64,000 nucleotides of DNA from the NCBI GenBank assembly GCA_003402375.1, contig QFXJ01000040.1, positions 144,444 through 208,443 on the forward strand. Reading direction: 5' to 3'. The notes beneath the pieces were generated by a model. It worked only from the letters and a program-made list of their open reading frames with translations. It searched no databases and was not told the origin of the DNA. How positions within the stretch are numbered: position 1 is the first letter of the stretch; every line of letters starts with the position of its first letter. The translations under genes were made by a program, and so were the position numbers. Below are positions 25,291 to 35,455 of this stretch, in pieces. The DNA comes from Candidatus Nitrotoga sp. CP45. GTDB lineage: Bacteria; Pseudomonadota; Gammaproteobacteria; Burkholderiales; Gallionellaceae.

Positions 25291-25312
25291 TCAGAGATGC
25301 AATATCAAGCAA
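25276..25312. repeat. perfect 17-bp inverted repeat with 3-base loop
   Basis: TTGCTTGATATTGCATC, then AGA, then the exact complement. It lies at the last codons of the IS3 OrfB remnant. There is no T-tract, so it is not a typical terminator. It could be a fold-back left by aberrant transposition or a binding site. Confidence 0.75.
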
Positions 25313-25398
25313 AACTGGTAGCATGAAACTCTCCGTTGGGCATACCAAAAACCGAGGGAAGATCAATACTTATTCAGCATTTTTTAGTGTGAACATAG

Positions 25399-25436
25399 TT
25401 AATAAAAAAGCCAGATAAATCTGGCTTTTTTATTAA
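25399..25436. terminator. strong bidirectional intrinsic terminator
   Basis: AAAAAAGCCAGAT, AA, ATCTGGCTTTTTT extended to an 18-bp perfect palindrome with A- and T-tracts on either side. It can stop transcription from both sides; the nearest user is the secreted-protein gene ending at 25602 on the minus strand. Confidence 0.85.
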
Positions 25437-25601
25437 CTTCAAAATGTAATCGCTTGATCCTGCTAGTAAAAACAACTAGTTTAAGTTTGTAATGTACGAA
25501 TAAACTAGGTACCGCCTACTACAGCGACGGTACCGAAATATTAGATAAACTACTTCACTACTAGGAACGATCCAAGTTTTACAAATGCATTAAATTCGCG
25601 T

Positions 25602-26552
25602 TTAAACTGTAACTGCAACGCAAGCTTGCGTTCCAAGATCAACAACTTCATGGAATTCATCTACTATCTTGATACAGATGTCATGTTTTCCTGGTCCGAG
25701 CAGATCCAAGCCAACAGTATAACCATAGCTACCATTTAGTAAATGTATCCCAGAGAAATGCTTACCGTCTACATAAAGATGACCATGTTCATCGTTGTAT
25801 ATAATAGTCGGTGATTGAAAACGGTAAGTGCCCTCAGGAGCCAATTTTGTGTAACCGGCATTTTGAGGTTGACGAGTCGTATCAACAAAGTTTCCGCCAG
25901 GTGTAATGGCATATTGAAGCCTGATCTTTGCCGGTTTTGTACCTGCTCTGGTATCAGTATTTTCTACGATTGCATTCATTGTTACTGTTGTACCTTGTCC
26001 CCTTGGTCCGTCAGCATTAACAAAGTATTGTTTAGTATAGGTTTTGCTTGGACTGGTTTCTGACGCATGGTAACCAAGGCCTGTCTCTATTGGAGCTACG
26101 CAATAAGGAGCCGCACTAGCTATACAGCCTCCGGTACCGTTTGCCCTGTCGCCTGCCCATGCTTCGTTAAAGTCTGTATCGTACAGAGGCTTACCATCTA
26201 CATATGGAACAGCTGTTTTAAAGTCTGGGGTAAATTTGGTGGGCTGTTTACCATGATAACTGGCTTGACCGGAGCCGCCTTCTTCTTTCTGCCATTGATC
26301 CAAATGATGCTTCCCAATGTTATATTGGCCTTGGGTTTCATATTGATATTTAGGAGCTACCTCACCTCCGCCGGGAGGATAGTTGCCTGGTATGCCAAGT
26401 TGCGCTCCAGGATGCAGATCGCCAGCTTGAGGATCGGGTGCAAACGAACCTGCCGGAGGAAGAAAATTGAATTGAGCATGTGGACCGTCATATGCCATGG
26501 CAGCTGGGGCACTAATAGCAAGCAGTAGTGCCAGTGAGTTAACTCTGCGCAT
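25602..26552 (-). CDS. secreted protein of unknown function
   Basis: The 316-residue protein starts at MRRVNSLALLLAISAPAAMA, a signal peptide cleaved near AMA-YDG; AGGAG precedes this ATG, so the longer frame is not used. The mature N-terminus is rich in Pro, Gly and His ('HAQFNFLPPAGSFAPDPQAG'). The C-terminal half is beta-rich, with 'RIRLQYAITPGGNF'-like strands ('KIRLQYAITPGGNFVD'), 'GSYGYTVGLDLLGPGKHDIC' and an end CVAVTV, suggesting an Ig-like fold. Four Cys could form disulfides. I do not recognise a family. It is a single-gene unit with a strong terminator downstream. Confidence 0.75.
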   Translation of the reverse strand: MRRVNSLALLLAISAPAAMAYDGPHAQFNFLPPAGSFAPDPQAGDLHPGAQLGIPGNYPPGGGEVAPKYQYETQGQYNIGKHHLDQWQKEEGGSGQASYHGKQPTKFTPDFKTAVPYVDGKPLYDTDFNEAWAGDRANGTGGCIASAAPYCVAPIETGLGYHASETSPSKTYTKQYFVNADGPRGQGTTVTMNAIVENTDTRAGTKPAKIRLQYAITPGGNFVDTTRQPQNAGYTKLAPEGTYRFQSPTIIYNDEHGHLYVDGKHFSGIHLLNGSYGYTVGLDLLGPGKHDICIKIVDEFHEVVDLGTQACVAVTV

Positions 26553-26906
26553 AATTATTACTCCTCTAAGTAAATAAATAAAAAAAGATAAACCCACTCG
26601 TACCGTCCGCGGGGGCTCTTAGAAACTTCTAACAGCTGGGTCAGGGTACCATAATATTGGTGAGTATTGCAAAAAATATTTGTACTTTTGTACGGTGACT
26701 TGGTGGCCTTTTTATTCCCTTTTTTTAGGGGTTAAAATTTGACCGTAATCCGCTGTTCAATGCCTTTAATACGGCTTTAGTAATAGACCTCCGCTATGCC
26801 GCGAAATCTGTGGTTTTGCGATGCTAATGTGCGGTAGATGGGATATGGTTTAATGTAATTTGGGAGTAGCTCGGGCGAGTGGTGGTTGTTAGGGCTAATT
26901 TCATAA
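26553..26906. other. 354-bp intergenic region, AT-rich
   Basis: It must contain the promoter for the secreted protein and the end of the uvrA transcript. I see no gene, repeat or convincing terminator. Confidence 0.35.
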
Positions 26907-29732
26907 TTATCTAATTTTTTTTAATACCTGCTTCAGATAAATACCAGTCACGCTTTCCGAATTGGCAGCAATATCTTTGGGCGAGCCTTGTGCGATGATA
27001 TGCCCACCCCCCTCGCCACCCTCAGGCCCGAGGTCTATGATCCAATCGGCGGTTTTTATTACGTCAAGGTTATGTTCGATTACTACTACGGTGTTTCCTT
27101 GGTCACGTAGTTTCTGAATGACTTCCAGAAGCAGGGCGATATCATGGAAATGTAAGCCGGTTGTAGGCTCGTCCAAGATGTACAGAGTACGTCCGGTGTC
27201 GCGCTTGGAAAGTTCCAACGATAATTTGATACGTTGCGCTTCGCCTCCGGATAGTGTGGTCGCGCTTTGCCCCAATGTGATGTAGCCGAGTCCCACGTCG
27301 AGCATAGTTTGCAGTTTCCGTGCGATGATGGGCACCGGTTTGAAAAACTCATGCGCATGTTCCACTGTCATTTGTAAAATCTGGTGGATGTTCCGGCCCT
27401 TGTATTGTATCTCTAGCGTTTCGCGGTTGTAGCGCATGCTATGGCACACGTCGCATGGCACATAGAGGTCAGGCAGGAAATGCATCTCGACTTTGATCAC
27501 GCCATCACCCTGGCAAGATTCGCAGCGCCCGCCCTTTACGTTGAACGAGAATCGTCCCGGGCCATAGCCGCGTTCACGTGATTGTGGCACTCCGGCGAAT
27601 AGCTCGCGGATGGGAGTGAACAGGCCGGTGTAAGTGGCGGGGTTAGATCTTGGGGTACGTCCGATGGGTGACTGATCTACGTTAATGACCTTGTCAAAAA
27701 ATTCCAGCCCGTCGATTTTTACGAACGGTGCGGGCTCAGCGTTGCTTCCATATAAGTGTTGTGCGACGGCGTGGTACAAGGTGTCGTTGATGAGAGTGGA
27801 CTTTCCGGAACCGGACACGCCTGTTACGCACACCAGCAGGCCAACAGGTAAATCAAGCGTAACTTGTTTCAGGTTGTTGCCGCATGCGCCTTGAATTTGC
27901 AGCGTGCGTTCCGGATCGGGGGAGAGATATTTTTTTGGCGCTTCGATGTTGCGCCGTCCGGAAAGGTAATCACCTGTCAGTGATTGCTGGCTAGCGCACA
28001 CTTCTTGCGGCGTGCCTTGTGCGACGATCATGCCCCCGTGCTCGCCCGCACCGGGGCCCATGTCCACTACGTAGTCGGCAGCCTGGATTGCATCCGCGTC
28101 ATGTTCCACCACGATTACACTGTTGCCCATGTCGCGCAGGCGCTTTAGCGTGCCCAGCAAACGATCATTGTCACGTTGATGCAGGCCGATGGAAGGTTCG
28201 TCTAATACATACATCACACCGGTCAAACCGGAGCCAATTTGCGAGGCTAGGCGGATGCGCTGTGATTCGCCACCGGACAAGGTCTCTGCCGAACGATCTA
28301 ACGACAGATATTCCAAGCCGACATTGTTGAGAAAGGTCAGGCGGCTCGCGATTTCATGCACGATTCTTTCCGCGATGGCCTGCTTGTGACCTGGCAGCTT
28401 CACCTGTTGGAAGAAAGTGAGCGCCTGCTTCAAGGGTAAAGCACTGAGTTCATAAATGGCATGGTCTGCGATGCGCACATTGCGGGCTTCCAGGCGCAGG
28501 CGCGTCCCCTTGCATTCAGGGCAAATGCACGTGTTGAGATGTTTCGCCAGTTCCTCGCGCACGGTAGGTGATGTGGTTTCCTTGTAACGACGCTCCAGAT
28601 TATTGATGATGCCTTCGAATGCATGCTCGCGTAGCGTGGGTTTGCCGCGCTCGTTGAGATAGCTGAAGGGGATTTCTTCCTTGCCGCTGCCGTACAAAAT
28701 AATTTGTTGTACTTTTTCCGGTAGGCTTTCGAACGGACGTTCCAGATCGAAATCGTAATATTTGGCCAAGCTGTCCAGCATCTGGTAATAAAATTGGTTG
28801 CGTCGATCCCAGCCTTTGATTGCCCCAGAACTTAACGACAATTGTGGGAAAGCCACAATCCGTTTTGGATCGAAGAAACTGATGCTGCCCAACCCATCGC
28901 ATTTGGGGCAGGCGCCCATCGGGTTGTTGAAGGAGAACAAGCGTGGTTCCAGTTCTGGCAACGAATAATTGCAGATTGGGCAGGCAAACTTGGCGGAGAA
29001 TATATGTTCTTTACCGCTGTCCATTTCCACTGCTAATGCGCGCCCCTCGGCATGGCGCAATGCGGTCTCGAATGATTCTGCCAGGCGCTGCTGGTTGTCT
29101 GCGCTGGCTTTCAGCCGATCCACCACAATCTCAACAGTGTGTTTCTTGTTCTTTGCCAGCGTGGGCAGCTTGTCTATTTCATGCACGGTGCCGTTTACGC
29201 GTAGCCGCATAAAACCTTGCGCACGCAACTCATTAAATAAATCGACTTGTTCGCCTTTGCGCTCAATGACCAATGGAGAGAGAATCATGATGCGCGTATC
29301 TTGCGGCAGTTGCAGCACATGGTCCACCATCTGCCCAACGCTTTGGGCTTGTAACACCAGATCATGTTGCGGGCAATAGGGGTCACCCGCGCGTGCAAAT
29401 AGCAGGCGCAGGTAGTCGTGAATTTCTGTCACCGTGCCAACGGTAGAACGCGGGTTATGCGAGGTGGCCTTTTGCTCAATAGCGATGGCAGGTGACAAGC
29501 CCTCGATCAAGTCTACATCCGGTTTTGCCATTAGTTGCAAAAACTGGCGCGCGTAAGCGGAAAGCGATTCGACATAGCGTCGCTGTCCCTCGGCATACAA
29601 AGTGTCAAAAGCTAGGGAAGACTTGCCGGAACCTGACAATCCGGTGATGACCACAAGTTGATTGCGCGGCAAATCGAGGCTGATGTTTTTCAGGTTGTGC
29701 GTGCGTGCGCCACGTATTTTGATACTGTCCAT
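26907..29732 (-). CDS. uvrA: excinuclease ABC subunit A
   Basis: The 941-residue protein is a full-length UvrA, the damage-recognition ATPase of nucleotide excision repair. It has two ABC modules: Walker A '[20 protein letters not shown]' near residue 30 and '[20 protein letters not shown]' in the second half, with signatures '[18 protein letters not shown]' and '[17 protein letters not shown]'. Zinc-finger pairs '[13 protein letters not shown]...CPKC' and '[19 protein letters not shown]...CDVC' are intact. It dimerises and loads UvrB. It diverges from the transporter-ssb pair, and uvrA next to ssb is a conserved arrangement. No LexA box was seen in the 66-bp gap. Confidence 0.97.
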   Translation of the reverse strand: MDSIKIRGARTHNLKNISLDLPRNQLVVITGLSGSGKSSLAFDTLYAEGQRRYVESLSAYARQFLQLMAKPDVDLIEGLSPAIAIEQKATSHNPRSTVGTVTEIHDYLRLLFARAGDPYCPQHDLVLQAQSVGQMVDHVLQLPQDTRIMILSPLVIERKGEQVDLFNELRAQGFMRLRVNGTVHEIDKLPTLAKNKKHTVEIVVDRLKASADNQQRLAESFETALRHAEGRALAVEMDSGKEHIFSAKFACPICNYSLPELEPRLFSFNNPMGACPKCDGLGSISFFDPKRIVAFPQLSLSSGAIKGWDRRNQFYYQMLDSLAKYYDFDLERPFESLPEKVQQIILYGSGKEEIPFSYLNERGKPTLREHAFEGIINNLERRYKETTSPTVREELAKHLNTCICPECKGTRLRLEARNVRIADHAIYELSALPLKQALTFFQQVKLPGHKQAIAERIVHEIASRLTFLNNVGLEYLSLDRSAETLSGGESQRIRLASQIGSGLTGVMYVLDEPSIGLHQRDNDRLLGTLKRLRDMGNSVIVVEHDADAIQAADYVVDMGPGAGEHGGMIVAQGTPQEVCASQQSLTGDYLSGRRNIEAPKKYLSPDPERTLQIQGACGNNLKQVTLDLPVGLLVCVTGVSGSGKSTLINDTLYHAVAQHLYGSNAEPAPFVKIDGLEFFDKVINVDQSPIGRTPRSNPATYTGLFTPIRELFAGVPQSRERGYGPGRFSFNVKGGRCESCQGDGVIKVEMHFLPDLYVPCDVCHSMRYNRETLEIQYKGRNIHQILQMTVEHAHEFFKPVPIIARKLQTMLDVGLGYITLGQSATTLSGGEAQRIKLSLELSKRDTGRTLYILDEPTTGLHFHDIALLLEVIQKLRDQGNTVVVIEHNLDVIKTADWIIDLGPEGGEGGGHIIAQGSPKDIAANSESVTGIYLKQVLKKIR

Positions 29733-29798
29733 GCCGGTTACCGTAGGTTGCGCTAAACCTGCTAATATACGCGATTTTTTGCGCTTTCAACACTTCAC

Positions 29799-31178
29799 AT
29801 GGGATACACACCTGATTCAATGACGCCACTTGAGCGCCGTGCCAGTATGGGCTTAGCCGGTATTTATGGCTTGCGGATGCTGGGGCTGTTTATCATTCTG
29901 CCGGTATTTGCGCTGTATGCTGCGGAACGGTTGCCTGGCGGCGAAAGCCGTACCCTGATCGGTATTGCCCTAGGGGCTTACGGCCTGACCCAGGCAGTAT
30001 TGCAAATCCCAGCTGGCTGGATGTCCGACCATTATGGGCGCAAACCGGTGATCTATGCTGGACTACTTCTATTCGCTATCGGCAGTTTCATCGCAGCTTC
30101 GGCGGACAACATCTATTGGGTCATCGCCGGGCGTGCGATACAGGGCGCGGGAGCAATCAATGCCGCAGTAATGGCGCTAACAGCCGACCTCACGCGTGAG
30201 GAAGTCCGCACCAAGGCGATGGGGATGATAGGCATCACTATTGGTATTACATTTGCGATATCACTGGTGCTGGCACCGATGTTGTATCAAGCGATAGGTG
30301 TGCCCGGAATTTTTGCGCTAACCGGCGTATTGGCGCTTCTGGCCATGCTATTTGTGGCCTTTGTAATTCCAAATCCGGCAATTACGCGCTTCCATTCTGG
30401 TTCGGGGGCGAGTAGCAAACGATTTGGCGATGTGCTGCGTAACAAAGATTTGCTGCGACTCGATTTTGGTATTTTTTCGTTGCATGCGATTTTAATGTCG
30501 GTATTCATGCAGGTGCCATTCGTGCTGAAAAATAATGGGTTGGAGATTGCGCAACATTGGCAAGTATATCTGCCGGTTATGTTGCTAGCTCTTATGTTGA
30601 TGGTCCCGCCCATCATTGTTGCCGAGAAAAAAGCAAAGATGAAGCAGGTGTTTATGGGCGCGATTGCCCTGGCGGCGCTAGGGCAATTATCATTAATGCT
30701 GATGCAGAACAGTGTGTGGGGTGTGATGGTGTCGTTGTTGCTGTTTTTCACCGCATTTAATGTATTGGAGGCGACACTGCCTTCCATGATCAGTAAGATT
30801 GCTCCGTTAGCGGCCAAAGGTACGGCTATGGGCGTATATAGCAGCGTGCAGTTTCTCGGCGCATTTTTTGGTGCGATTGCGGGCGGTTTTTTGATGCAAT
30901 ATTTTGGCGGCAATGCTGTATTTGTATTTGCGGTAGGTTTGTTATTGCTGTGGTTGCTAGTTGCCAGCACCATGCAGCCGCCTGCAGCGGTGCGTACTAA
31001 AATGTATCCATTGCCTGAAATGGATGGGCGCGCAGGCGCTGTTTTACAACAACGCTTGGCGCAATTAAATGGGGTGCGCGAAGTAATGGTGGTGCCAGCC
31101 GAAGGTATGGCTTGCCTTAAAGTAGATATGAGTGGCTTTGACGAAGCCGCAGTAGAGAATTTAGTGAAAGGGGAATGA
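29799..31178 (+). CDS. MFS efflux transporter, YajR-like
   Basis: The 459-residue inner-membrane transporter has about 12 helices. The MFS motif A is '[20 protein letters not shown]' between helices 2 and 3. A soluble C-terminal ferredoxin-like domain of about 65 residues ('[20 protein letters not shown]', ending '[13 protein letters not shown]') matches the YAM domain of YajR. The substrate is unknown; family members are drug/H+ antiporters. A start at [11 protein letters not shown] (29820) is also possible. It lies 1 bp in front of ssb and should be cotranscribed with it. Confidence 0.85.
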   Translation: MGYTPDSMTPLERRASMGLAGIYGLRMLGLFIILPVFALYAAERLPGGESRTLIGIALGAYGLTQAVLQIPAGWMSDHYGRKPVIYAGLLLFAIGSFIAASADNIYWVIAGRAIQGAGAINAAVMALTADLTREEVRTKAMGMIGITIGITFAISLVLAPMLYQAIGVPGIFALTGVLALLAMLFVAFVIPNPAITRFHSGSGASSKRFGDVLRNKDLLRLDFGIFSLHAILMSVFMQVPFVLKNNGLEIAQHWQVYLPVMLLALMLMVPPIIVAEKKAKMKQVFMGAIALAALGQLSLMLMQNSVWGVMVSLLLFFTAFNVLEATLPSMISKIAPLAAKGTAMGVYSSVQFLGAFFGAIAGGFLMQYFGGNAVFVFAVGLLLLWLLVASTMQPPAAVRTKMYPLPEMDGRAGAVLQQRLAQLNGVREVMVVPAEGMACLKVDMSGFDEAAVENLVKGE

Positions 31179-31179
31179 C

Positions 31180-31638
31180 ATGTCTGTAAACAAAGTAATT
31201 TTAGTAGGGCGTCTGGGTAAAGATCCAGAAACGCGTTACATGCCTAATGGCGAGGCAGTGACCAATGCCACGTTGGCTACCTCAGAAAACTGGAAGGACA
31301 AAAACGGCGAGAAACAAGAAAAAACAGAATGGCATAACCTGACTTTCTACCGTCGCCTGGCAGAAATTGCCGGAGAATTTCTGAAAAAAGGTTCGATGAT
31401 TTACGTTGAGGGCAAGCTTGCTACTCGCAAATGGCAGGACAAGGAAGGCAAGGATCGTTATACCACCGATATCATTGTCGGCGAGATGCAGATGCTGTCC
31501 AGTAAATCTGGCAGCGGTAATTTTGACATGGTGGATAAGCCACTTGCATCATCGTCAACTGGTGCGCCTGCTACTAATAAACCGGCACCAGTCAAAAGCG
31601 GTGGTTTCGATAACTTTGATGACGATATACCGTTTTGA
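31180..31638 (+). CDS. ssb: single-stranded DNA-binding protein
   Basis: The 152-residue protein has the OB-fold start '[20 protein letters not shown]', '[20 protein letters not shown]' and '[20 protein letters not shown]'. A flexible Gly/Ser/Ala linker follows, ending in the acidic tip [10 protein letters not shown] that recruits repair and replication proteins. Length and composition are normal for a tetrameric bacterial SSB. It follows the transporter with a GGGGAATGAC junction that serves as ribosome site. A hairpin terminator lies 35 bp downstream. Confidence 0.97.
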   Translation: MSVNKVILVGRLGKDPETRYMPNGEAVTNATLATSENWKDKNGEKQEKTEWHNLTFYRRLAEIAGEFLKKGSMIYVEGKLATRKWQDKEGKDRYTTDIIVGEMQMLSSKSGSGNFDMVDKPLASSSTGAPATNKPAPVKSGGFDNFDDDIPF

Positions 31639-31673
31639 AATCACTTACGATTGCCTTGTAAAGTATAAATATA

Positions 31674-31695
31674 AAGCCCCTGCAAACAGGGGCTT
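31674..31695 (+). terminator. intrinsic terminator after ssb
   Basis: AAGCCCCTG, CAAA, CAGGGGCTT forms a 9-bp perfect stem 35 bp after the ssb stop, followed by a short T-containing stretch. It also reads as a hairpin on the other strand. Confidence 0.7.
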
Positions 31696-31909
31696 CATTA
31701 CTTCCATTCAATGTAAACGAGTTCATACAACGATGCGCATGAAGTTAAAAAGTTGGGGCTTAAAATTAAGGTCAAAAAAACCGCCACGCCAAGTAGCTTA
31801 AAATTGCAGTTACGCGTTTTAACTTACCTGATTAGCTATGATAGCAGGCTCATCTGGTAAGCCTATAGAGGCAGATAATAAGCGCATATTAACAAGAGGA
31901 GATGCTCTG

Positions 31910-32255
31910 GTGGGGATCAACAAAATTCAGTTTCAAAAAGGGCTGTTGATGGTTGGGTTTATGGACAATTGCAGAATGGCGGATAAATGCCACGCGGCAC
32001 TGGTTGCTTCCGTGCTGGTCTGTTGGGTTTGATATTCGTGCGGCAGTAAGCACCCTAGCACCTTTGGGCGCGAGGGACTGCATTACTAACAGTGTTCGAT
32101 TTGCCGGGAACAGGCTTCCGCACTCTGCGGGACGATTTCGCACGCTACGAAGTGGCCACTGACACGCTGGTTTTTGGGTGTGCCTTTGTTGAGTCAATCG
32201 AAGAACAGCATATCGGCATTGGAACGCATTCCATGTCTCAAGTTGACTTAACGCT
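31910..32255 (+). pseudogene. IS1595-family transposase, N-terminal remnant
   Basis: The first frame reads 'INKIQFQKGLLMVGFMDNCR' and 'DKCHAALVAS', the start of IS1595 transposases. After a frameshift comes the zinc-binding region 'CGGSKHPSTFGREGLHY', an in-frame stop, then 'QCSICREQASALCGTISHAT' and 'WPLTRWFLGVPLLSQSKNSI'. So about 110 codons of the N-terminal zinc-ribbon and linker are present, with at least one frameshift and one nonsense codon. The DDE domain is lost. Confidence 0.75.
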
Positions 32256-32332
32256 TTATTGTAGCTTTTAAATCTCGATTTTATAAACGTGCGAATAATG
32301 ATTTTTATCCGAAGTTCTTTGCATTGTATTAG

Positions 32333-33539
32333 CAGGCTGCTGAACCCCCCCCCAGTGTTGGTAGTTGGTAAAATAGCGCCATTGAAATGCGGAGATATAA
32401 CAATGCGCGGCGTAGACGTTCAACCGATGAATTTGTCAGTTACATTCAACTTGAAGAGCGTGTTCCAAGGAGGCATCCGCTGCGAGCGATTCGCAAGATG
32501 GTGGATGTTTCCCTTGTTGGGATGGACGAGCTATTTTCAGAGATGTACTCGGATACAGGGCGCCCCTCAATTGCACCGGAACGACTGCTTCGCGCGCAGA
32601 CGCTACAAATATTGTACACGGCACGTTCGGAACGACAGTTGCTGGAGCAGATCGACTTTAACCTGCTGTTTCGCTCTGGTTTGTTGGTTTGAAATTGGAC
32701 GAGGCGGTATGGGATTGCGACCGTGTTTTGTCATAACCGTGACCGGCTGCTGACGCATGAAGTTGCCGAAACATTTTTCGAGCAGATCAAGGTACAGGCC
32801 AGCGCAGACGAGCTGTTGTCGAAAGAACACTTTACGGCTGATAGCACGTTGCTGGACGCGGCGGCATCAATCAAGAGTTTCATGCGCAAGGGTGCGGAGT
32901 CCGGCGAAGGCGCGAAGTCCGACGAGCAACAGCCTGGAGATCAGGGACGAAACAAGGAAGTAAACTTCCACGGCGAGCAGTACGGAGAATCGCAACGGTC
33001 TGATCGTACAGGCCAGCGTAAGTCAGGCAACGGGAACGGCGGAGCGGGAAGTGGCTTTAGCGATGCTGGATGCGGAGCAAAGCGCCGGCAGACGCACCTT
33101 GGGTGCCGACAAGAACTACGACACCCAAGCCTTTGTGGCGGACTGTCGCAAACGCAAAGTAACGCCGCATATGGCACAGAAAAAACATACAGCGATTGAT
33201 GGGCGTACCACCCGCCATGCGGGTTACGAGATTAGCATCAGGAAGCGCAAGCAAATCGAAGAGTGTTTCGGCTGGATGAAAGACATCGGTTTGATGCGTA
33301 AATTGAGGCATCGCGGACAATCGTTGGTGAACCAGCTATTTCTGTTTACGGCCGCGGCGTACAACCTGGTCAGGATGAGGCGATTATTGGCGTAACACGC
33401 CATCAATCCGCCCAAAAGGCAGAAAAACGGGAAATCCCCGGAAAAACACGCTTCTACGGGAGCTATAAATTTAGAATCAACCGAAAAGTCTCTTAGGGGG
33501 CGGGTAAGGGAAAATATATGAGCCTTTTTCAGCAGCCTG
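32333..33539. mobile_element. IS5-family insertion sequence with 4-bp target duplication
   Basis: The element is bounded by inverted repeats CAGGCTGCTGAA (32333-32344) and TTCAGCAGCCTG (33528-33539). TTAG directly flanks both ends (32329-32332 and 33540-33543), matching the YTAR target duplication of the IS5 family. A run of nine C follows the left repeat. Length is 1207 bp. The enclosed transposase gene is broken, so the element is probably immobile unless helped in trans. Confidence 0.85.
32387..33395 (+). pseudogene. IS5-family transposase with several lesions
   Basis: The N-terminal frame (to 32692) has 'RPSIAPERLLRAQTLQILYT' and 'SERQLLEQIDFNLLFR'. Two extra bases after CGC then shift it away from the expected WFVGLKLDEAVWD, which is present in another frame. 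A second shift near 32720 leads to 'NRDRLLTHEVAETFFEQIKV' and 'LLSKEHFTADSTLLDAAASI' (first catalytic Asp). A third, with loss of about 40 residues near 32980, leads to 'ENRNGLIVQASVSQATGTAE', 'RRTLGADKNYDTQAFV' and 'RKRKQIEECFGWMKDIGLMR' (catalytic Glu). The gene is inactive. Confidence 0.85.
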
Positions 33540-33692
33540 TTAGAGTTGGCAAATTATGATAACTGTCATTTTTGGCTAGAATTATTATACCTATTGGTAT
33601 AGAATGCTGCGTCTTCGCTGTAATTTAGCGTTGTGGCGGACTGAAATTTCCCGGTTTTTGTATGTAAATTAATTATTGTGAAGGAAAAGTAA

Positions 33693-33962
33693 ATGAAACG
33701 TTTTGCTCTAGTTGCTGCCCTGTTAGCATTATCCCTAACTGCTTGTGGCGAAAAGCCTAAGGCGCCTGCAGTCGAGACCCCAGTTGTTGAAGCACCTGCA
33801 CCTGCACCTGCACCTGCACCTGCCACTACTGCTGTTGCTGCAGCTGGTAGTGCTGTAGAAGCAGCTGGTAGTGCTGTAGAGGCAGCTGGTACTGCCGCTA
33901 CCGCAGCGGCTACTGCTGCTGATGCCGCTCATGACGCTGCTAAAGATGCAATGAAGAAGTAA
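33693..33962 (+). CDS. small Ala/Pro-rich lipoprotein
   Basis: The 89-residue precursor has a signal peptide and lipobox LSLTAC, giving a lipid-modified Cys at residue 18. The mature chain starts GEKPKAPAVETPVVEAPAPA, a Pro-Ala stretch encoded by repeated GCACCT hexamers. It then has near-identical units AAGSAVE-AAGSAVE-AAG encoded by 21-bp tandem repeats, ending in a Lys-rich helix AKDAMKK. It is probably a periplasmic spacer or peptidoglycan-associated peptide; function unknown. AAGGAAAAG is the ribosome site. A terminator follows within 50 bp. Confidence 0.75.
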   Translation: MKRFALVAALLALSLTACGEKPKAPAVETPVVEAPAPAPAPAPATTAVAAAGSAVEAAGSAVEAAGTAATAAATAADAAHDAAKDAMKK

Positions 33963-33987
33963 TTTTCTTTTTTGTATAGTAAACATT

Positions 33988-34010
33988 AAAGCCGATGTAA
34001 AGTCGGCTTT
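33988..34010 (+). terminator. intrinsic terminator after the lipoprotein gene
   Basis: AAAGCCGA, a 7-base loop, then TCGGCTTT, followed by ATGCTTTTGT. It lies 26 bp after the lipoprotein stop codon. Confidence 0.7.
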
Positions 34011-34239
34011 ATGCTTTTGTGGCTTACCTTTAGCAGATTGCGGAACGGATGCCACCTTAGTGTTTTTTGAAAATTGGTTGGCACCATAAACTTGGCAGTG
34101 CGTGTTTCATCATCAAAAAACCTAGGGTATGCGGGTGTGAGCATGGAAAGACTGGGCAGAGGGATTATGGATTGTATTGTTACCTCAAAATTCTGGCCGT
34201 AACTGATGCCTCAGGGTAGGTAATTCTATTTCTAATTCA

Positions 34240-35286
34240 ATAAAGCACTAATAATCCATTTTCAAGCCACAATGGACTTGACCATTGGCGCATTACTCTC
34301 GAAGGTACGCAGGGCCACTTCGAGCTGATCCTCCAGTGCATCCAGACTATCGAAAACGTGGTTATGGAAGTACTTCTCACGCAATTCGTCCCACACATGT
34401 TCGACTGGATTGAGCTCAGGAGCATAGGGTGGCAAAGGTAACAGTTTCATGTTCTGTGGCGGGTTAAGTAACCTACTGGAGTGTCAGCCGGCGCCATCGA
34501 GCACCATTACGATTTTGTCGCTGGGATGGCGCGCACCCACCTCATCGAGAAACAATTGCATGCAGTCGGTATTGATATACGGCAAGATCAAAGAATCGAG
34601 CTCCCCACTTGACCTCTACTGCCGCGTAGGCGTAGGTGTACTCGTGGGTCAGCTAGCTTGGCATATTGGTCGTACGGGCTTGGGAGCCCAACAGCGAAGC
34701 ACGTCGTTGATGCGCCCAAAACGCGCCTCGTCCTGAAACATCAGTCGGATCGGTTCGTTTTTGGCCCAGTTCTGGCGGATTTCGGCGAGTGTTTCGGGGA
34801 GTTTTTTTTCCAGTCTTCCTGTGCCACAGGATTGCTTCGCGGATGCCTTTTGTCAGGTGCGAGTTTGCGCCAGTTGTGTCGATGCAGCAATTTGTATACT
34901 GATGACAGCGCCATCTCTCGTCCCAGCGCCATTTCGAGTTGAGGCTTGATCTGGCTGACCACCAAAATGCCGCCGATACTGGCAGACTCCAGAAACGGTT
35001 TGAGTAATTCGGCTTCGCGTTCAGGAGTGAAGTGCTCCCTGCGTCGACCTCCGCGCACTGACTTGCCTTTATCGCCTACGGCGCTACCTGCAATGAACTG
35101 GTTACGCAAACGACATGTCCATCCTTTAGACAGTCCGATGGCCTGTGCTGTTTGCTCCAGATTCATGCCGTATTGAAGTGGCAAGACAACCGCCTGTGCT
35201 TGTCGTAACTGTTCAATCGTCGTCGCTGAAGCAATGGCTTGGAGTGCGCTATCAAGTACATCCTGCCCTCGCGGTGGTCGTGACAT
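34240..35286 (-). pseudogene. IS630-family transposase, decayed
   Basis: The N-terminal part (35286 to 34741) has 'MNLEQTAQAIGLSKGWTCRL' (helix-turn-helix) and 'HRHNWRKLAPDKRHPRS'. A frameshift at about 34745 is followed by 'MFQDEARFGRINDVLRCWAP' (catalytic Asp) in another frame, then a second shift, 'GELDSLILPYINTDCMQLFL', 'DKIVMVLDGAG' with a stop where Trp is expected, and 'LLPLPPYAPELNPVEHVWDE' (final catalytic Glu). A GAGGAGG site precedes the original ATG. Element ends could not be fixed with confidence; TCTAATTC-like words lie outside both ends. Confidence 0.8.
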
Positions 35287-35455
35287 GAATTACCTCCTCG
35301 GTTTATTCGATGGGATAATTATTGCACTATTGATGTGTAAATGGAATTAGATGTCCTATGGTCAAAAATTGCAGAAAATCTATGATGCAGAGGGTTTTTG
35401 TATTTCTTAGAATAGCCAGTAACCAGTAATGATTGTGTTAAATAGATTACATGGG

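Noticed and set aside
29733..29798. LexA (SOS) box between uvrA and the transporter-ssb pair
   Set aside because: No CTGT-N8-ACAG sequence is present in the gap.
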